Source of the DNA: Sciurus carolinensis
Taxonomy: Eukaryota; Chordata; Mammalia; Rodentia; Sciuridae
DNA length: 64,000 nucleotides
Direction: 5' to 3'
Assembly: GCF_902686445.1 (NCBI RefSeq)
Contig: NC_062214.1
Coordinates: 91,988,738 to 92,052,737, forward strand
Positions within the stretch are counted from its first letter, which is position 1; every line of letters begins with the position of its first letter. This document shows positions 11,342-22,684 of this stretch, in pieces. Below the pieces are notes generated by a model. The model saw nothing but the letters and a program-made list of their open reading frames with translations. It was not told the DNA's origin and ran no database searches. A program made the position numbers and the translations under genes.

Positions 11342-13364
11342 CCTTCCCCCGCCCCAATCTATAGAGAGAGGGTACATGAAATAATCCTAAAATCTCTGAA
11401 AACTCTAAGTCTTTTTGACTGATTTTCACTTTTCTCCAAGAGTATCTTCACTTAGGTGCTACTGAGTCCAAAAAATATTGAAGAGAAAACTGAAAGAGAT
11501 TTTCATAAAAATATCCATATTATGCTGACATTGAACAAAAGTGCTAAGTAATTTTTAAAAAAAACAATTAAAAGAAATATACTTGGCAAACACACTCCTA
11601 TATGCCTCATTCACAGACTATGTGACTGAAATTTCTGGTGACTGTATCTCCAACCTGGCCCTGTCACAAGTTCAACCTTCTCATTTCTTATATTTTTAAA
11701 CAATGAATTGTCCTGGTAGATAGCACACACAAAGGCTAGTTGGGGACAGGCATGAAGGCTATGTAATAGCCCAGGCAAAGACAGGAGCTGACATCCAACT
11801 ACAAATTAGGGAATTGTGACCTCATAGATTTGTGGAGAGGGGACTGACCTCCACAGGAAGTTCCACCAACACAGAATGAGCAAGAACATGCACAATTAAA
11901 TATCTGCATTAAATGGACATGCTTCATTACATAGACTAGATTTGGTCTAATTAAAAAGTAAATCAAATTTGTAAGGAAAGATAATTGCTACCAGGCATGA
12001 TAACCTTATTTTAATTTAGATGCAGAGTAAGGATACACATACCATTAGAGGCATGAGCTTCATTTCATAATCTTAGGGGGAAAAAACTGGACACAACTAC
12101 TCTCTCAGATTATGAAGAGAAGCCCACTTTTACTAAGTGCAAGTATGGAGCCAAACAGGACCACAAACTACAGCACAGACTGTTCAGCCCAATGCCAACA
12201 CTCTGAGATTAGTCAGTAGTCTCTATACAAGTGGTCGGCAGCAAAGTGACAGTCACATGACTTGGTTGATACAACTGAAACCACTAGGGAAAAGACCAAA
12301 GGAGTTTTCATTTTTCATATCTACCACATGAAACACCGCTTCCTCCATTCATAAGCAGCGGGATGGGGGTGTGGCTAAGAACTAGTTGCCCTAGTGCACA
12401 TGTGAAATGACCATCAGCATCACCCAAGCACCCAATAAATGGTTGTGGTTAGATCTCTGTTCCACCAGGGCCACACATGGTTACAGGAATTAAAGCCTGG
12501 AACTAGGGAAAGTTTTCATTTAAAGTTTTCTGGCTTAACAGCCTTCCCTCTGTTTTCTCCCATTTTTCATCAGTCACTCTAGAAACAGAAGTAAAATGCT
12601 GTTTCCTCCAAGACCTAACTAGTTGCTGGTGTTTATTTATCAGTGTCTGTGACTGTAATGCTCAGGCTTATGATGTATCCGAGGAATGAGCTGTGGTCCC
12701 AATGTGGGACTGTGAAAAGAACACATGCACATGGCTTCCAGTAAGGCATCTGTGATGTCGCAGGACAGAGGGGAAGGCCTCCTGAGGCTCCTGCAGACAG
12801 AGACAGCCAGACTGGTTGTGAAAAAACGGGTTCCTGAGGAACACTAGGCCTGATGACTCTTGGGGAAGACTGAACAGAGTATGGGACAGGAACTGCTCAA
12901 AGCCACTCTCAAACTCAAGGTTACTATAGGTATATTGTAGGATTACACATCATGTTGGAAAGGCTCCTGAAGTTCATTAATCCAAGGGCAGAGGGTTTGG
13001 CGTTTTTCTTCTACCAATTCAGTTTAGACCAAACAGCATGTTGGCTAAGCAGTATTTGCCACCAGGAGAAAAGGCAGGTTTTCTTCTCACTCAAGGGCAT
13101 AGGCTGGTCACAATTATTTTCCAACAAAGTGAAAGTGAGGTCAAAGGACAAATAAGCTTTTGCATTACCTGCTGCCTTTAATCCACTTGGACTGAACATG
13201 ATGGATGACCTGCTTAGCACATTTCAAGCTGGCAGTATCCTCCAGAAATGCTCTTGTCCCCTGCCCCCAATCAGCATTCACATCAGGATCCAACTTCCAA
13301 GCCCTCTACAGGCTGCACACTTGAGGTGATGGCACGACATTGACCCCCATGGGACTCTGGGTGA

Positions 13365-13397
13365 TTTTTTTTTTTTTAATCACCCAAGTGTTTTATT
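13365..13397 (-). promoter_or_regulatory. Sense-strand AATAAA followed by an A13 tract
   Basis: On the minus strand AATAAA (13397-13392) is followed 14 bases later by A13 (13377-13365). This is either the 3' end of a retrocopied transcript or a chance arrangement. It could also act as an intronic polyadenylation site in the TLN2 sense direction. The flanks GGGTGATT and AATCACCC form a short inverted repeat around the tract. No target duplication was found. Confidence 0.35.
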
Positions 13398-14217
13398 TGC
13401 ATTAAGAGAAAATAGAAAGGAAAACGGGGGATGGGTAAGGAAAAGTATTATCTGAGGAAGACATTTATAAAACACTTGGGAAAGTCCTCAAAACAGGAGG
13501 GAGGACAATTTCAGACACATAACAGCTTGTAAGTAGCTGGGCTTGTCCTGCTGGCAGTATGAGGAATTCCAACCCTAATGCCCATGCCCTGTGGGGCCAT
13601 GATGAATCTGTAAGATCAGTTTCCTCTTGAAATCTAAGTCCAAAGACAGATGAAAATGCACCCATTAATTTATAAAAAAGAACCAAAGACCAGATGGGAT
13701 AAAGAAGTGGAGTATGTAGTTCACATGCACATCACAATTTCAAGGCAACTAAGAATTTGTAAGATTGTAACAAAGAGTGTGAATCTCTCTCTCCTTTATG
13801 CTCTGTTGTTCTAACACAGGAGTCACAAACAACTGAAGATGACAGAATGTAGTGCAGCATGAAGAAGCAACGTGCATAGGGTACAGGAAGAGGGAGTGAA
13901 CTCCACTGTGGAGACGCCCAGGACAGGCTGGCCAACAGTCAGTGGTATGTATGGGGTGACACTGAATCTCCAGCAAACAGGAAAGCACTCCTGCTGATCT
14001 CAGAACACACCATCTTTACAATTACCCAACACTGTACTTCTAGGCCTCTTGCTTTCCCCCAGGTCCACAAACTTGGCCATAAACTCAACTGAGCAAAAAC
14101 TAACACATCCTGACAATGGATTCAAATTAGGGTGTGCATTTTGGCTATCTCTTTGAAAACTAAACAGGTAAAGAGAACAAGTGAAAAGAGGAAAAGGAAA
14201 AACAAAGGGTCACTTAC

Positions 14218-14345
14218 TCTAAGAATCCAGGCTTATGTTTATGTTCCACATGAGGTCCAAATTGTATCTGAGCTTGGAACCCACCAAACTCACAGGCTTT
14301 CTCGAAGGACACAGGATGGGAGCCATTCAGGATGTCATCCCGAGC
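14218..14345 (-). CDS. TLN2: Talin-2, sixth coding exon, last in the window (residues 221-262 plus two bases)
   Basis: Encodes the middle of the F2 acyl-CoA-binding-protein-like subdomain: ARDDILNGSHPVSFEKAC, then FQAQIQFGPHVEHKHKPGFL. It begins on a whole codon after ctttgtgtttcag and ends TTAGA before GTAAGT, phase 2, so codon 263 (Asp in talin-2) is completed by an exon outside the window. No downstream coding exon was found between 1 and 14217, so the rest of F2, F3, the actin-binding rod and the C-terminal dimerisation helix lie further left. Confidence 0.97.
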
Positions 14346-14596
14346 CTGAAACACAAAGGGCAGGAAAAAACCTAAGGGGCCTGGGAGAAGACACTTGTCC
14401 ACATTGACACATTCACATTGATGAAGCACACGTTCTCCGTGGAGCAAGGAAAGGTGCTGGGCACACCCAGGACCCACTGGATAGCGGACAGGAACATACA
14501 GAATCAAGGTGGAAGGAGCAGCTAGTCTTTGCCCAAAGTGGCCAATAGCTGGAATGCATGTCAGGGGCCTGGCATATCAAAAGTAAAGCTTACTGA

Positions 14597-15389
14597 ACAT
14601 GGTATATTTATTCCTATTTCTGTAGCTTTGCACATGCCCTACTTTCTACTAACACTATACTTTAAACAAGTCCAACATTCTTTCCTTTAGGAAGCCTTCA
14701 ATGACTCTCCTAGGGACTTATAAGCAATTATTGACATAGTACCCCTTAGCCTTCCTATGTTGGATATTCATATGTATATTTATATGTATGTATGTTACTT
14801 TGTAAATATATGTTATAATAGTTTTATGTGTAGAATTTGTCTCCTCATGTAGGTTGTAAGCTCTGTAGAGCAGGATCCATGTCACCCCTTTACTTTTATA
14901 AACTATTTCCCTCACCATTTCTTCACAGGTGCCTAGTGCTACTCATGATATGATCATAGAATTTGACTGACATACTTAAAAACTTAAGACATAATTATTT
15001 TAGACTTTAGAGGAAACAAAAGGCCTTAGAGTCATCTCTCTGTAATTCCTACTCTCTTCCATCTATTTACCCTGGGTTATATATTCTTGTCCTTTCCTGA
15101 CTTTCTCTGGCTCATAGCCTCCATTCTGTGCAGCATTCAGTGAGGCTACTTGCTACCAAGCAATCAGATAACTGGTTGCTTCTCCAGTCCTTCTTCTTTT
15201 CAGATCATATAATACTATCCTAGTCATATTTGCATTTGCTTTTGCTCATCATATTACCTTCTGGTTCAGTTGCTTTTCTCCTTGATATCTCACTTTCTTC
15301 CACAGCACTGAGATATCATGAATTTTTATAATTTTTTGTTAATGAATTGTTTCATTATTAAATATATGCATGTATCCAAAAAAAAAAAA
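14597..15389 (+). pseudogene. 5'-truncated retrocopy of an unidentified mRNA 3' end
   Basis: An insert of about 790 bases is bounded by an 18-bp direct repeat, aaaagtaaagcttactga at 14579-14596 and aaaagtaaagcttgctga at 15390-15407 (one mismatch). It ends in an A-run (15378-15393) that merges with the right repeat. ATTAAA at 15357-15362 lies 15 bases before the A-run, as for a poly(A) signal. The left repeat begins at tatc|aaaag, close to the L1 endonuclease preference TT|AAAA. No coding frame is seen, so the copy is probably all 3' UTR. It includes an L2-like stretch (about 14640-14920). The parent gene is not recognised. It is oriented opposite to TLN2. Confidence 0.8.
14640..14920 (+). repeat. 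L2-like segment inside the retrocopy
   Basis: Contains 'ttctttcctttaggaagccttcaatgac', 'gtaggttgtaagctctgtagagcagga', characteristic of the 3' end of L2. Probably carried in the parent transcript. Confidence 0.55.
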
Positions 15390-15949
15390 AAAAGTAAAGC
15401 TTGCTGATGATCTAAAAGGCAGAAGTGATCATGAAAAACAAAGGCAAAGGAAAACCCTGGTAAAAGGATCAGACTCACACGGGTTGAATTAAAAACACAA
15501 TTTATTTTTTTTTAATGAGCTTAAATCATAAAGTTAGCAGAGAAAAACCATAAAGAAGTAAAACCAATCCAACCCCCATCCTAAGGTAAAGACCAACACA
15601 ACATAAGAAGAGAACGAGATGAACTCATGTGCATGAACACAGAGTGAGAGATAAGATTTCAATTCACAGAACTTTGGGAAAAGACAAACAATTCCAGTCC
15701 TAGAATGCAGGGTTCACTGCATCTGCAGCCCTCTCCCAATTCTCCATCTGTTGCTATGTTGCTCTTTATTTCTTCTTTCTGTTTTTTCTTTCTTTAGTTA
15801 AATGACCCCAGACCATCCTTAGATCTCTTGGCTATCACTGTGGACCTTGAACCTACGAGCATCTTCTGTTTGCCTTCCTATCTCTTTTGGTCCCAACCTT
15901 TTCCCTCCCAGTTTTCTTTCCCTGCCATTCCTTTCATCCACTAACAGGG

Positions 15950-16075
15950 GTCAGTAAACATTTTCTCTTAATCGCCAAACAGTAAACAATTCAGACCTTG
16001 AGGGTTTTACGGTCTGTGTTGCAACTACTGAGCTCTGCCACTGAACACAAGGACAGTCACAGAACATACAGAACC
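15950..16075 (-). repeat. hAT-like DNA transposon fragment
   Basis: Contains 'ggggtcagtaaacattttctc', 'gggttttacggtctgtgttgcaactactgagctctgcc'. Its reverse complement matches part of the element at 63549-63955 ('agtagctgcagcacagacggta'). The family name was not assigned. Confidence 0.55.
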
Positions 16076-16279
16076 AACGTATAAGGGGACTAACCAATAT
16101 CTCATACTTTAAAAAAGGGAGTTTACTTTTAAATACAGGCAGAGGGTATGGCTTCAGTGTGCAATCCTTGCACTATTTCCATAGGCAGATAAGTAAATAA
16201 ATAGGAAAGGAAGTTTGGGTGAGAAGAAAGTGGCAGAAATACAGATGTTTTCCTTGAGTGGAAAGAAACCTTGGGGATA

Positions 16280-16440
16280 ATCTAGTGCAAAGTCCTCATC
16301 TTACACACCTGGAAACTGCAATGCAAATGTGTTGAAAGACTTGTCTGAGATAAAACAATTAGTTCATGATAAAGACATGAAAGGTTATCTGGAGGGCTAG
16401 CTATCAGTTACTGAAAAGTACTGATTTTCTGACTGATACT
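16280..16440 (-). repeat. MIR-like SINE relic
   Basis: Diverged minus-strand MIR layout ('ctagtgcaaagtcctcatcttacacacctggaaactgc'). Confidence 0.45.
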
Positions 16441-16779
16441 CTATGGTGTTCTAAGCTGCTATCTAACAGAGCTCGAGCGTATGTGGAATGGTGAGCCAGT
16501 TAAAGGAACACAACTGCCTCTCAAAACCAGGCAGAGGACAGTGCCCACCATATCCCAATATGGTAAGCTGAAAATAGGCCCAGGGAGGCCTTCTCTGGAT
16601 GTCCAACAGCTCAGACCCAATACTAACCTGCACCACCACCATGAGGAACCTAGAGCAGCACCCTGGAAAGCAGATACTGTAAGGCCTTGGGAATCAGAAC
16701 CAGGATCCTGCTCCCAGACACCCAGCCAGGAGGTTGCTAAAAGCTCACAGTCTCAGCGCCTGAGCAGGAAATGCTGTAC

Positions 16780-16922
16780 CTGGACATAAAGCAGGTTCAG
16801 TTGCACGGGGTCTCTCGAGTCTACATTCTGATCAGAGTAGAAGAACTTCCGCCTGAGCAGCAATGTCTCATTTTCATCCACTCCTTGTTCTCTGAACGTT
16901 CGGCTATGATCCAGCCAATTTA
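16780..16922 (-). CDS. TLN2: Talin-2, fifth coding exon (residues 173-220)
   Basis: Closes F1 and starts the helical F2 subdomain. The peptide runs from LNWLDHSRTFREQG through ETLLLRRKFFYSDQ to LNLLYVQ. Leu173 is split as T|TA with the previous exon. The motif WLDHSRTFREQGVDE with HSRTF fits talin-2, where talin-1 has HGRTL. The acceptor is tgtgttgtag and the donor is CAG before GTACAG, phase 0. The exon is 143 bases. Confidence 0.97.
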
Positions 16923-17554
16923 CTACAACACAAGACATAGGAAAGAACTGTGTTTATATTTCTTCTAAAGTGAAAGAGATTTACTAAAAGAGCAGTGCAA
17001 CATAGACATGGATTTCTAAAATGCAGATAGTCATACACACTTCTTATGTTAGAATTGTGCTTTATAACTTTGCTAAATAATCTCACATCTATCATCTGAC
17101 TGATCAAAAGGCAAGTGAGCGAGAAAATCCCCAACTATTCCCAAAGTTAGGTAAAGAACTACAATCAATTTATAAATGCCCCTCCCCTAGGGGAGAATAA
17201 GGAAACAGTGTTCTGTGCTAAGAAATCAAGTCAGAATTTTCCTTTGAATCCAGAATAGATGCTACAGTCTCATCTAGTGAAGGAGTTCAGAGACACTGAA
17301 TATAACAAGTTACCTCTGACTCCAAGTGGAAAAGGAAGAAAATTAGTAACAGAGGGGAAGCAGACCACTAAAGGGTGGAGATGGCAGACACGACCCCCAC
17401 CCCCAGGGCCAGTTTGAATTTCTGTCAGAGAATCTCGTCTACCATCTAGATGCAAGAAATCGATCACTTCCCTAAGCACGTCCACAGCACTCTCCTTCAT
17501 TCCTCTCTGGGCTTAACACTCATGGTGTTGGTAGGGATTTATGACCAGCATCAC

Positions 17555-17650
17555 TAAATTGTAAGCAACTTCAGCACTGGGAACGTGTCTGACAGACCTC
17601 ACTTCCCACAGCACCTGGAGAGTATTGTGCACACATTAATAAATCCTTGG
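17555..17650 (+). repeat. L2-like tail
   Basis: 'ttgtaagcaacttcagcactgggaacgtgtc' and 'cattaataaatcc' resemble the L2 3' end. Short and uncertain. Confidence 0.35.
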
Positions 17651-18264
17651 GATTTGTCTACTAAAGTCTCTTGGAAAGAAGTATGTAACTGAAAATCTAA
17701 TGAGGCAGAAAGAAAAGGGAATAGAGAAAGCGTCAGAGGAAATGATGGCCCCACCAAAGATCAATAAACCTAAAGACAGTGATGATGTCATCCCACACTG
17801 TGGCAAGAGCAAGAACAAGGAGGTCTGAAGGCCCAAGTGACCTGTGTGATGGATTAGGATGCTCTTGGTGGAGGGTGGGCAGCAGGACACACAGAGCAGG
17901 GCTGTGGTGGCATGCAGGGATACATGCTACTTTTCCATGGATTAACTAAATGGTTGTGAAAAATGATTTTCCTAAGATAAAATTTTATCACTGATTTTAA
18001 CCATTTAGGAAATAATGGATCTAAACAGTGGTCACTGATGGCCCCGCCACATGTCCCCCCCAAAAGAGAAAACCAACCAGAAACAACTTCCTGATGCAAG
18101 TATATACTACCACTGAAGGGATTCTTAATTAATACATGTACATAAGCAAGCCTCCAGATCTAAGGGATTAAAAGGGACACATGGACATGTTGCATGACAC
18201 TAGAGGTATGAAGTCAACAAAATTCAGTGTAGGAAATGCTATACAACCAACCACCGGGTTTCTT

Positions 18265-18282
18265 CACACACACACACACACA
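18265..18282. repeat. (CA)9 microsatellite
   Basis: Nine perfect CA units. Confidence 0.95.
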
Positions 18283-18633
18283 AATTGCAAGAAAAAAAAT
18301 TAACAGATGAAGAGGGAGCCTATTTCATTAAAATAGTTAAGTGGTATATTAGTCAATCTTATTTGGATCCAAGTTAAAACTATTAATAAAGTTTTAGAAG
18401 ATAATGGAGAAAATGCAAACACAATTTTTATATTTGATATGATGAAATTTTTTAGATGAAAAATGGTATTTCAGGTTCTTTTCTTTGTTTCTTTAGAAGT
18501 CTTTCATCTTTAGTGACACAAACCAAAATATTTACAGATTACAAAACCCCCAACTCCTGCTTTGGGTCACAGGATGACAGGAAAGGATGAGGCCTGGCAG
18601 ATCCTGGGTGGTGCCTGCTCTGCAAACACTTAC

Positions 18634-18786
18634 AGTCATCGTCCGTGTGAAGCTTGGCCTTCAACTTCTCCATCTTCCTCTCATCTCGTAACAGTGTCCT
18701 GTCTTTTTTAAGTGTACCCGTCCCTTCCTCTTTCTTTTCTTCAATGGTTTCTTGGATTAAAGAGTATTCTTCATAATTCGTTATTC
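18634..18786 (-). CDS. TLN2: Talin-2, fourth coding exon with the F1 loop (residues 122-173)
   Basis: Encodes the long inserted loop of the F1 subdomain, typical of talin and kindlin heads: GITNYEEYSLIQETIEEKK, then GTGTLKKDRTLLRDERKMEK, then LKAKLHTDDD. The basic helix-forming part is the segment that in talin-1 contacts acidic phospholipids. Thr146 and Thr152 line up with the talin-1 phosphosites Thr144 and Thr150, offset by two because talin-2 has two extra residues near its N-terminus. The exon is 153 bases, begins with GA completing Gly122, and ends GACT before GTAAGT. Because its length is a multiple of three with phase 1 at both ends, skipping it would keep the frame and remove the loop. 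Its acceptor is AT-rich (aatttctattattag). Confidence 0.97.
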
Positions 18787-19540
18787 CTAATAATAGAAAT
18801 TAGGTTATAATTAGGTTAAACTTCTGTCAACTCCTTCCACGTAGGGTCTGGGATACTGCGGGGAGTCTCTGTTGGCGAAGGACAGAAAGAGACTTTCCTT
18901 ACATGTCAATGAAGGATCTTCAGCTGGTGAAGCACATTAGAAATGTCAGGTACTATTCTCTGGACTGATATTTGAGAAACAAGAACAAAGTAGAAAGCAT
19001 GCAGAGGATGATGTCAAAAAAGAAGTGTCTGAAGGAACTGAGTTTGCTTTCTATGAAGAGAAAACTAAGATAGGCAAGGTGACGTTTTGGAAAGATTTGA
19101 AGGGCTTCATGTGGGAGGGTGGAAGAGTTGTTCTCTGGAGACTAATAGAGGTTACAAGAAGAAAATCTGAGAGTTGATTGCATAGGTCATTGCCATGAGT
19201 ATTCAAGAAGACACTGGATACCAATGAAGCTTGCACATGATGCCAGCACTAGGTTGGGGTGAATACACCATTAAAAAATTACTTTCCATGGAAAATCTCT
19301 TTTGTTTTCTGAGAGGGAAATGAAATCTTTCAATTGTGACTCAGTGAGATGTTCACATGTTTGTGACACCAGTTAGTGGACTGGCAAATCAGGAGAATGG
19401 ACACATTTTCTTGGTATTGGTCCTAATTTCATGTGTAAAGCCGTATTTAAAATTCCCTAGACACCAAATAGAAGTGGAAAAGAAAGAAGCATGCTATTAA
19501 AAACAAAGCATAAACAGATCTGAGTTGTGGGTGTGCTCAC
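18787..19540 (-). other. TLN2: TLN2 intron between coding exons 3 and 4
   Basis: This 754-base intron is phase 1 and is the shortest here. No repeat or RNA gene was recognised. Confidence 0.9.
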
Positions 19541-19670
19541 CTATCCTGCTGCAAATGGTGACCAGGAGCTCCCCCACTGTCTTGGAGTCGTCCACCATCA
19601 CTGTTTTCACAGACCCATCCAGCATCCGGATTTTCTGAGGCCTCTGTTTCTTTTTATATTCCAAAATATC
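19541..19670 (-). CDS. TLN2: Talin-2, third coding exon (residues 79-121)
   Basis: Covers the end of F0 and the beginning of the F1 ubiquitin-like subdomain: DILEYKKKQRPQKI, then MLDGSVKTVMVDDSKTVGEL and VTICSRI. It starts directly on the Asp79 codon after ctctag and ends AGGATAG before GTGAGC, phase 1. The exon is 130 bases, so skipping it would shift the frame. Its acceptor (minus strand cgcgaaatggtttgtgctctag) has a poor pyrimidine tract compared with the neighbouring exons. Confidence 0.97.
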
Positions 19671-20930
19671 CTAGAGCACAAACCATTTCGCGTGAGTGGG
19701 GAAAGATAATAACCTTGAACATTTTTTCTTTCAAAAAAGAAATGAGTACCCAGCAGAGGCTATTTCCTCATTCTTTCAAAATATTCCTTTGCTGTCCTGG
19801 GGTTGCTAATGCTCTGCTATTACAGAATCTCCAGTGCAAACAGCTATTCCTGGAAAGATTTCTTAAAAATCTGGTAGTGACACTGTACCTCAAGAAGGAG
19901 TACCTGTAGCTCAATGACTGAAAACTATCCTCTGTAGAATAAAAGCAGCTATGTTCCCATGAAAGGCTAAGAATTGAATTAATGAGAATTTAGCAGAGGG
20001 AAATGCCTGCACATCTTTTTAAAAGATGGTAGTGAGTATCTTCAATTATAGATACACTGCCATGAAAATTTTTTACTACCCATACATATAAAAATTATTT
20101 ATAAAATTTTACTTTAAAAATGTTTACTATATATGAATTTTATATAATAAAGGACATAAGCAATATCCCCATAATTCTTTGACAGTAGAAGTAGTTTTCA
20201 TAAGAGTGAAGTAATATAATAATGGCAAAACCAAGCAGGGCTAGTAAGTGTATGAGTTATTTTTTTTTAAAGACACCTCTTTCTTAGTACTTAACAACAG
20301 ACCTATTCGGGGGAAATTAATTAAAATTAATCAAATATTTCACTCCTGCTTTATAGCATGCTGGTCAATCTGATAGATCCACTTCAATCTACGTACCAAA
20401 CCCCCAGTATCTTGTTGGCTAAGTGGAAGAGAATATTCAACACATCTTTAATCATGTCCTCAACCCCTTCCACTGAACAACTCTTTTGTTGTTACTATTA
20501 CTGATGGTTATTAAATTCACACCTCTAATTTGAAGTTTATTTTTTCAAAAATGAAACGGTAATTACTATTCCATCTCAGACTATCTTCAGGATTATACTT
20601 TGTTCTCCCTCCCACCATGCTTCTGCTCATGGCCAGCTACAGGGACATAACCACAGCAAGATGCTATATCTTATCTCACAACTACCTAGCCAGCCACATG
20701 ACACAGACAGACTGCTTAACACACTAACCCGACCTGTTTTAATCCCTCTGTGGAATTTCAAGAATGTGGATTGCTGATATTTTCTTACCACCTGGACAGT
20801 CTCAAAAAGTTTACTGCATGAAAACTGTGAACAAGACACCCATGAATCAAAATAGTGTAATGATGTTGGCTTCCACTGAAGGCCCAGAGACAAAGCAACA
20901 AGGAATCAAGTCAGCACCAGCAAAGTGTAC
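19671..20930 (-). other. TLN2: TLN2 intron between coding exons 2 and 3
   Basis: This 1.26 kb intron is phase 0 and AT-rich around 20030-20340. No repeat family could be assigned. Confidence 0.9.
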
Positions 20931-21028
20931 CCCATTTCGCAACATGTAGTAATCCAGTGTTCTGCCCGCTTCCAGCCAAATCCCTTTCCTGGGGTCTTCA
21001 TCCGAAAGAAACAGCCCATAGTCAGAAG
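20931..21028 (-). CDS. TLN2: Talin-2, second coding exon (residues 46-78)
   Basis: Continues the F0 subdomain of the talin head, from ASDYGLFLSD to YYMLRNG. The frame joins the previous exon as G|CT (Ala46). The acceptor is ttatgtttcag preceded by a strong pyrimidine tract. The exon is 98 bases and ends in phase 0 at AATGGG before GTACAC, a weak donor match. The open frame runs on into both introns, which makes it look longer than it is, but the homology to talin stops exactly at these splice sites. Confidence 0.97.
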
Positions 21029-22684
21029 CTGAAACATAAACAGAAAGAAAAAGAGGAGACCAAGTAGTGACCAAGTCATCACTGGTCCCAGACTCAGAGC
21101 TGGCGGCCTTGGCAAGGAAGTGGGTGTTCTTCTTCACCAGAGAGACCTGTTTCATTTTGACAATGCATGCAGACAGTGCACCTAAGCAGGTCAGGAGGAG
21201 GAAGAGTTGAGTAGCAGAAGCAATACCCAAAAAAAGGTTCATCTTTCCTAGGACCAGTGGGTTGGAGTCGTCTGAAAGTTAGGGAAACCTAAGAGCAAAG
21301 CAGTCCCGACTTCCTTTTAACTGCACTCGACTGAGTTCTCTAGGCCAAGAACCCATGGAGAATGAGAAGAGCAACTGAGGAAGTGGCTAAGACTGAAGTC
21401 ACTTAAGCAAAGTGGGGTAGATGGGCCTTCATGCCACAAAGGATACCAATACAGTGTGCTAGAAAAGGTTGGCAGGAGTTCCTTGCCCCCACTACCACCA
21501 GAGTTAGAAAATTAAACTCTGTGTTCTCCACAGGAACTCCTTATTCCTATCTGAGCAGGGGCAGCTCATTCCTCTGAGGAACTCTCTCTTCCTTTACACA
21601 ATTAAGGAAATTTCAGAGACCCAGAGGAATGTCTGAGCTTCTCCAGCTTCTCAGGAAAACAACTTCTACATCTTTAAAAGTTTATACCTTCACCAGACCT
21701 TATAGAAGTCCAGCCCAAAGAAGTTTTTTTTAAAAAATCTGAGAGAAAAACAACAAAAAAGAAACCAAAACATAAAGGTATCAGAAGTGACTAGTCAATC
21801 AAATCTTGGAGTACGGTGTAAGGTGGGGTTGTCAGCAAACTTTGGTTTTATTTCTGAGTACTCTAGAAGTAAGACAGCATTTTGAGCAACATCAGTAATG
21901 TTTTCAGACCAAAGCATCAGAAGTTTTGTGAAAACTAGATATTCTCCAGAAGGCCTGTTCCTATTTATCATTATCATGAAGGCTATGTTCGACTCTTACC
22001 CTTCCATTTTTTATGCAAAGTTTTACCTAATATCATTCTAAAGGATTCTTCACTTAATGTGACACCCATTTCTCAACTGTCAGTCATATAAACACCTAAA
22101 TAAGGGAATAGAATGTAGAGAGAAGACAACAGGAGAGGTAGAATCAATTGTATGAAGGGCTTTTTCTTAAACTCAGATTAAAGGGGGCAGTGGCTCACTC
22201 AAACACCAAACACAGTATATCACAACACACATGCTTCCCTGCTTTTTAAGATGTGAGAAAAAATGTATAAAGTTCCTTCAAAGGGCCTGTACTGTAAGAG
22301 TTGCCCTGGGTTCTGATAGCAGAGGAAAGTGTTCACATGCACATGGAACAGGGCTCAGGATATAAATAACCAGTGTGTGTCGAAGCAGATACTTTTTCTT
22401 TTATTGGGCAAATGAGGTGATACACCAAAAAGTGGTTTGTAAACTACAGAGCACCATGTTGACATGTGGGAGGGTCAAGATAACAGGTATGCCTTGCTGA
22501 TGACTTGGATCTATACTGTCAATCCTAAGTCTCATACAGGAAACAAAGAGTATCCAATCTAAGAAGACATTTCATTTACAACATACACACTAGGAGTCAT
22601 GTGCATCACTCAGACTCTCTGTTCCTTAAGCCACAGAGCAAAGAACATACATTTTCAGAAGCCAGCGAATAACCCATGACCCAC
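21029..22684 (-). other. TLN2: TLN2 intron between coding exons 1 and 2
   Basis: This 1.66 kb intron is phase 1. No recognisable repeat or RNA gene was found. Confidence 0.9.

Larger units (their letters stand above)
1..14217 (-). other. TLN2: TLN2 intron downstream of the sixth coding exon (incomplete)
   Basis: At least 14.2 kb of intron. I looked for the expected next talin-2 coding segment (end of F2 into F3) on the minus strand and did not find it. The sequence is dominated by L1 of several ages, with MIR, MER5-like, MaLR and SINE insertions listed separately. Stretches where I recognise nothing are about 833-1888, 6300-7080, 8760-9280 and most of 10720-14217 apart from the microsatellites. 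Confidence 0.85.
14346..16779 (-). other. TLN2: TLN2 intron between coding exons 5 and 6
   Basis: This 2.4 kb intron, phase 0, contains a probable retrocopy (14597-15389), an hAT-like fragment near 15950-16075 and a MIR-like relic near 16280-16440. The remaining sequence is unassigned. Confidence 0.9.
16923..18633 (-). other. TLN2: TLN2 intron between coding exons 4 and 5
   Basis: This 1.7 kb intron is phase 1. It holds a short L2-like tail near 17555-17650 and a (CA)9 run at 18265-18282. I recognise nothing else. Confidence 0.9.

Noticed and set aside
20847..21242. 131-codon frame that could be read as a membrane protein with a hydrophobic N-terminus
   Set aside because: Only its middle (residues matching talin-2) is real coding sequence. 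The hydrophobic start is read-through of the preceding intron, upstream of a clear splice acceptor.
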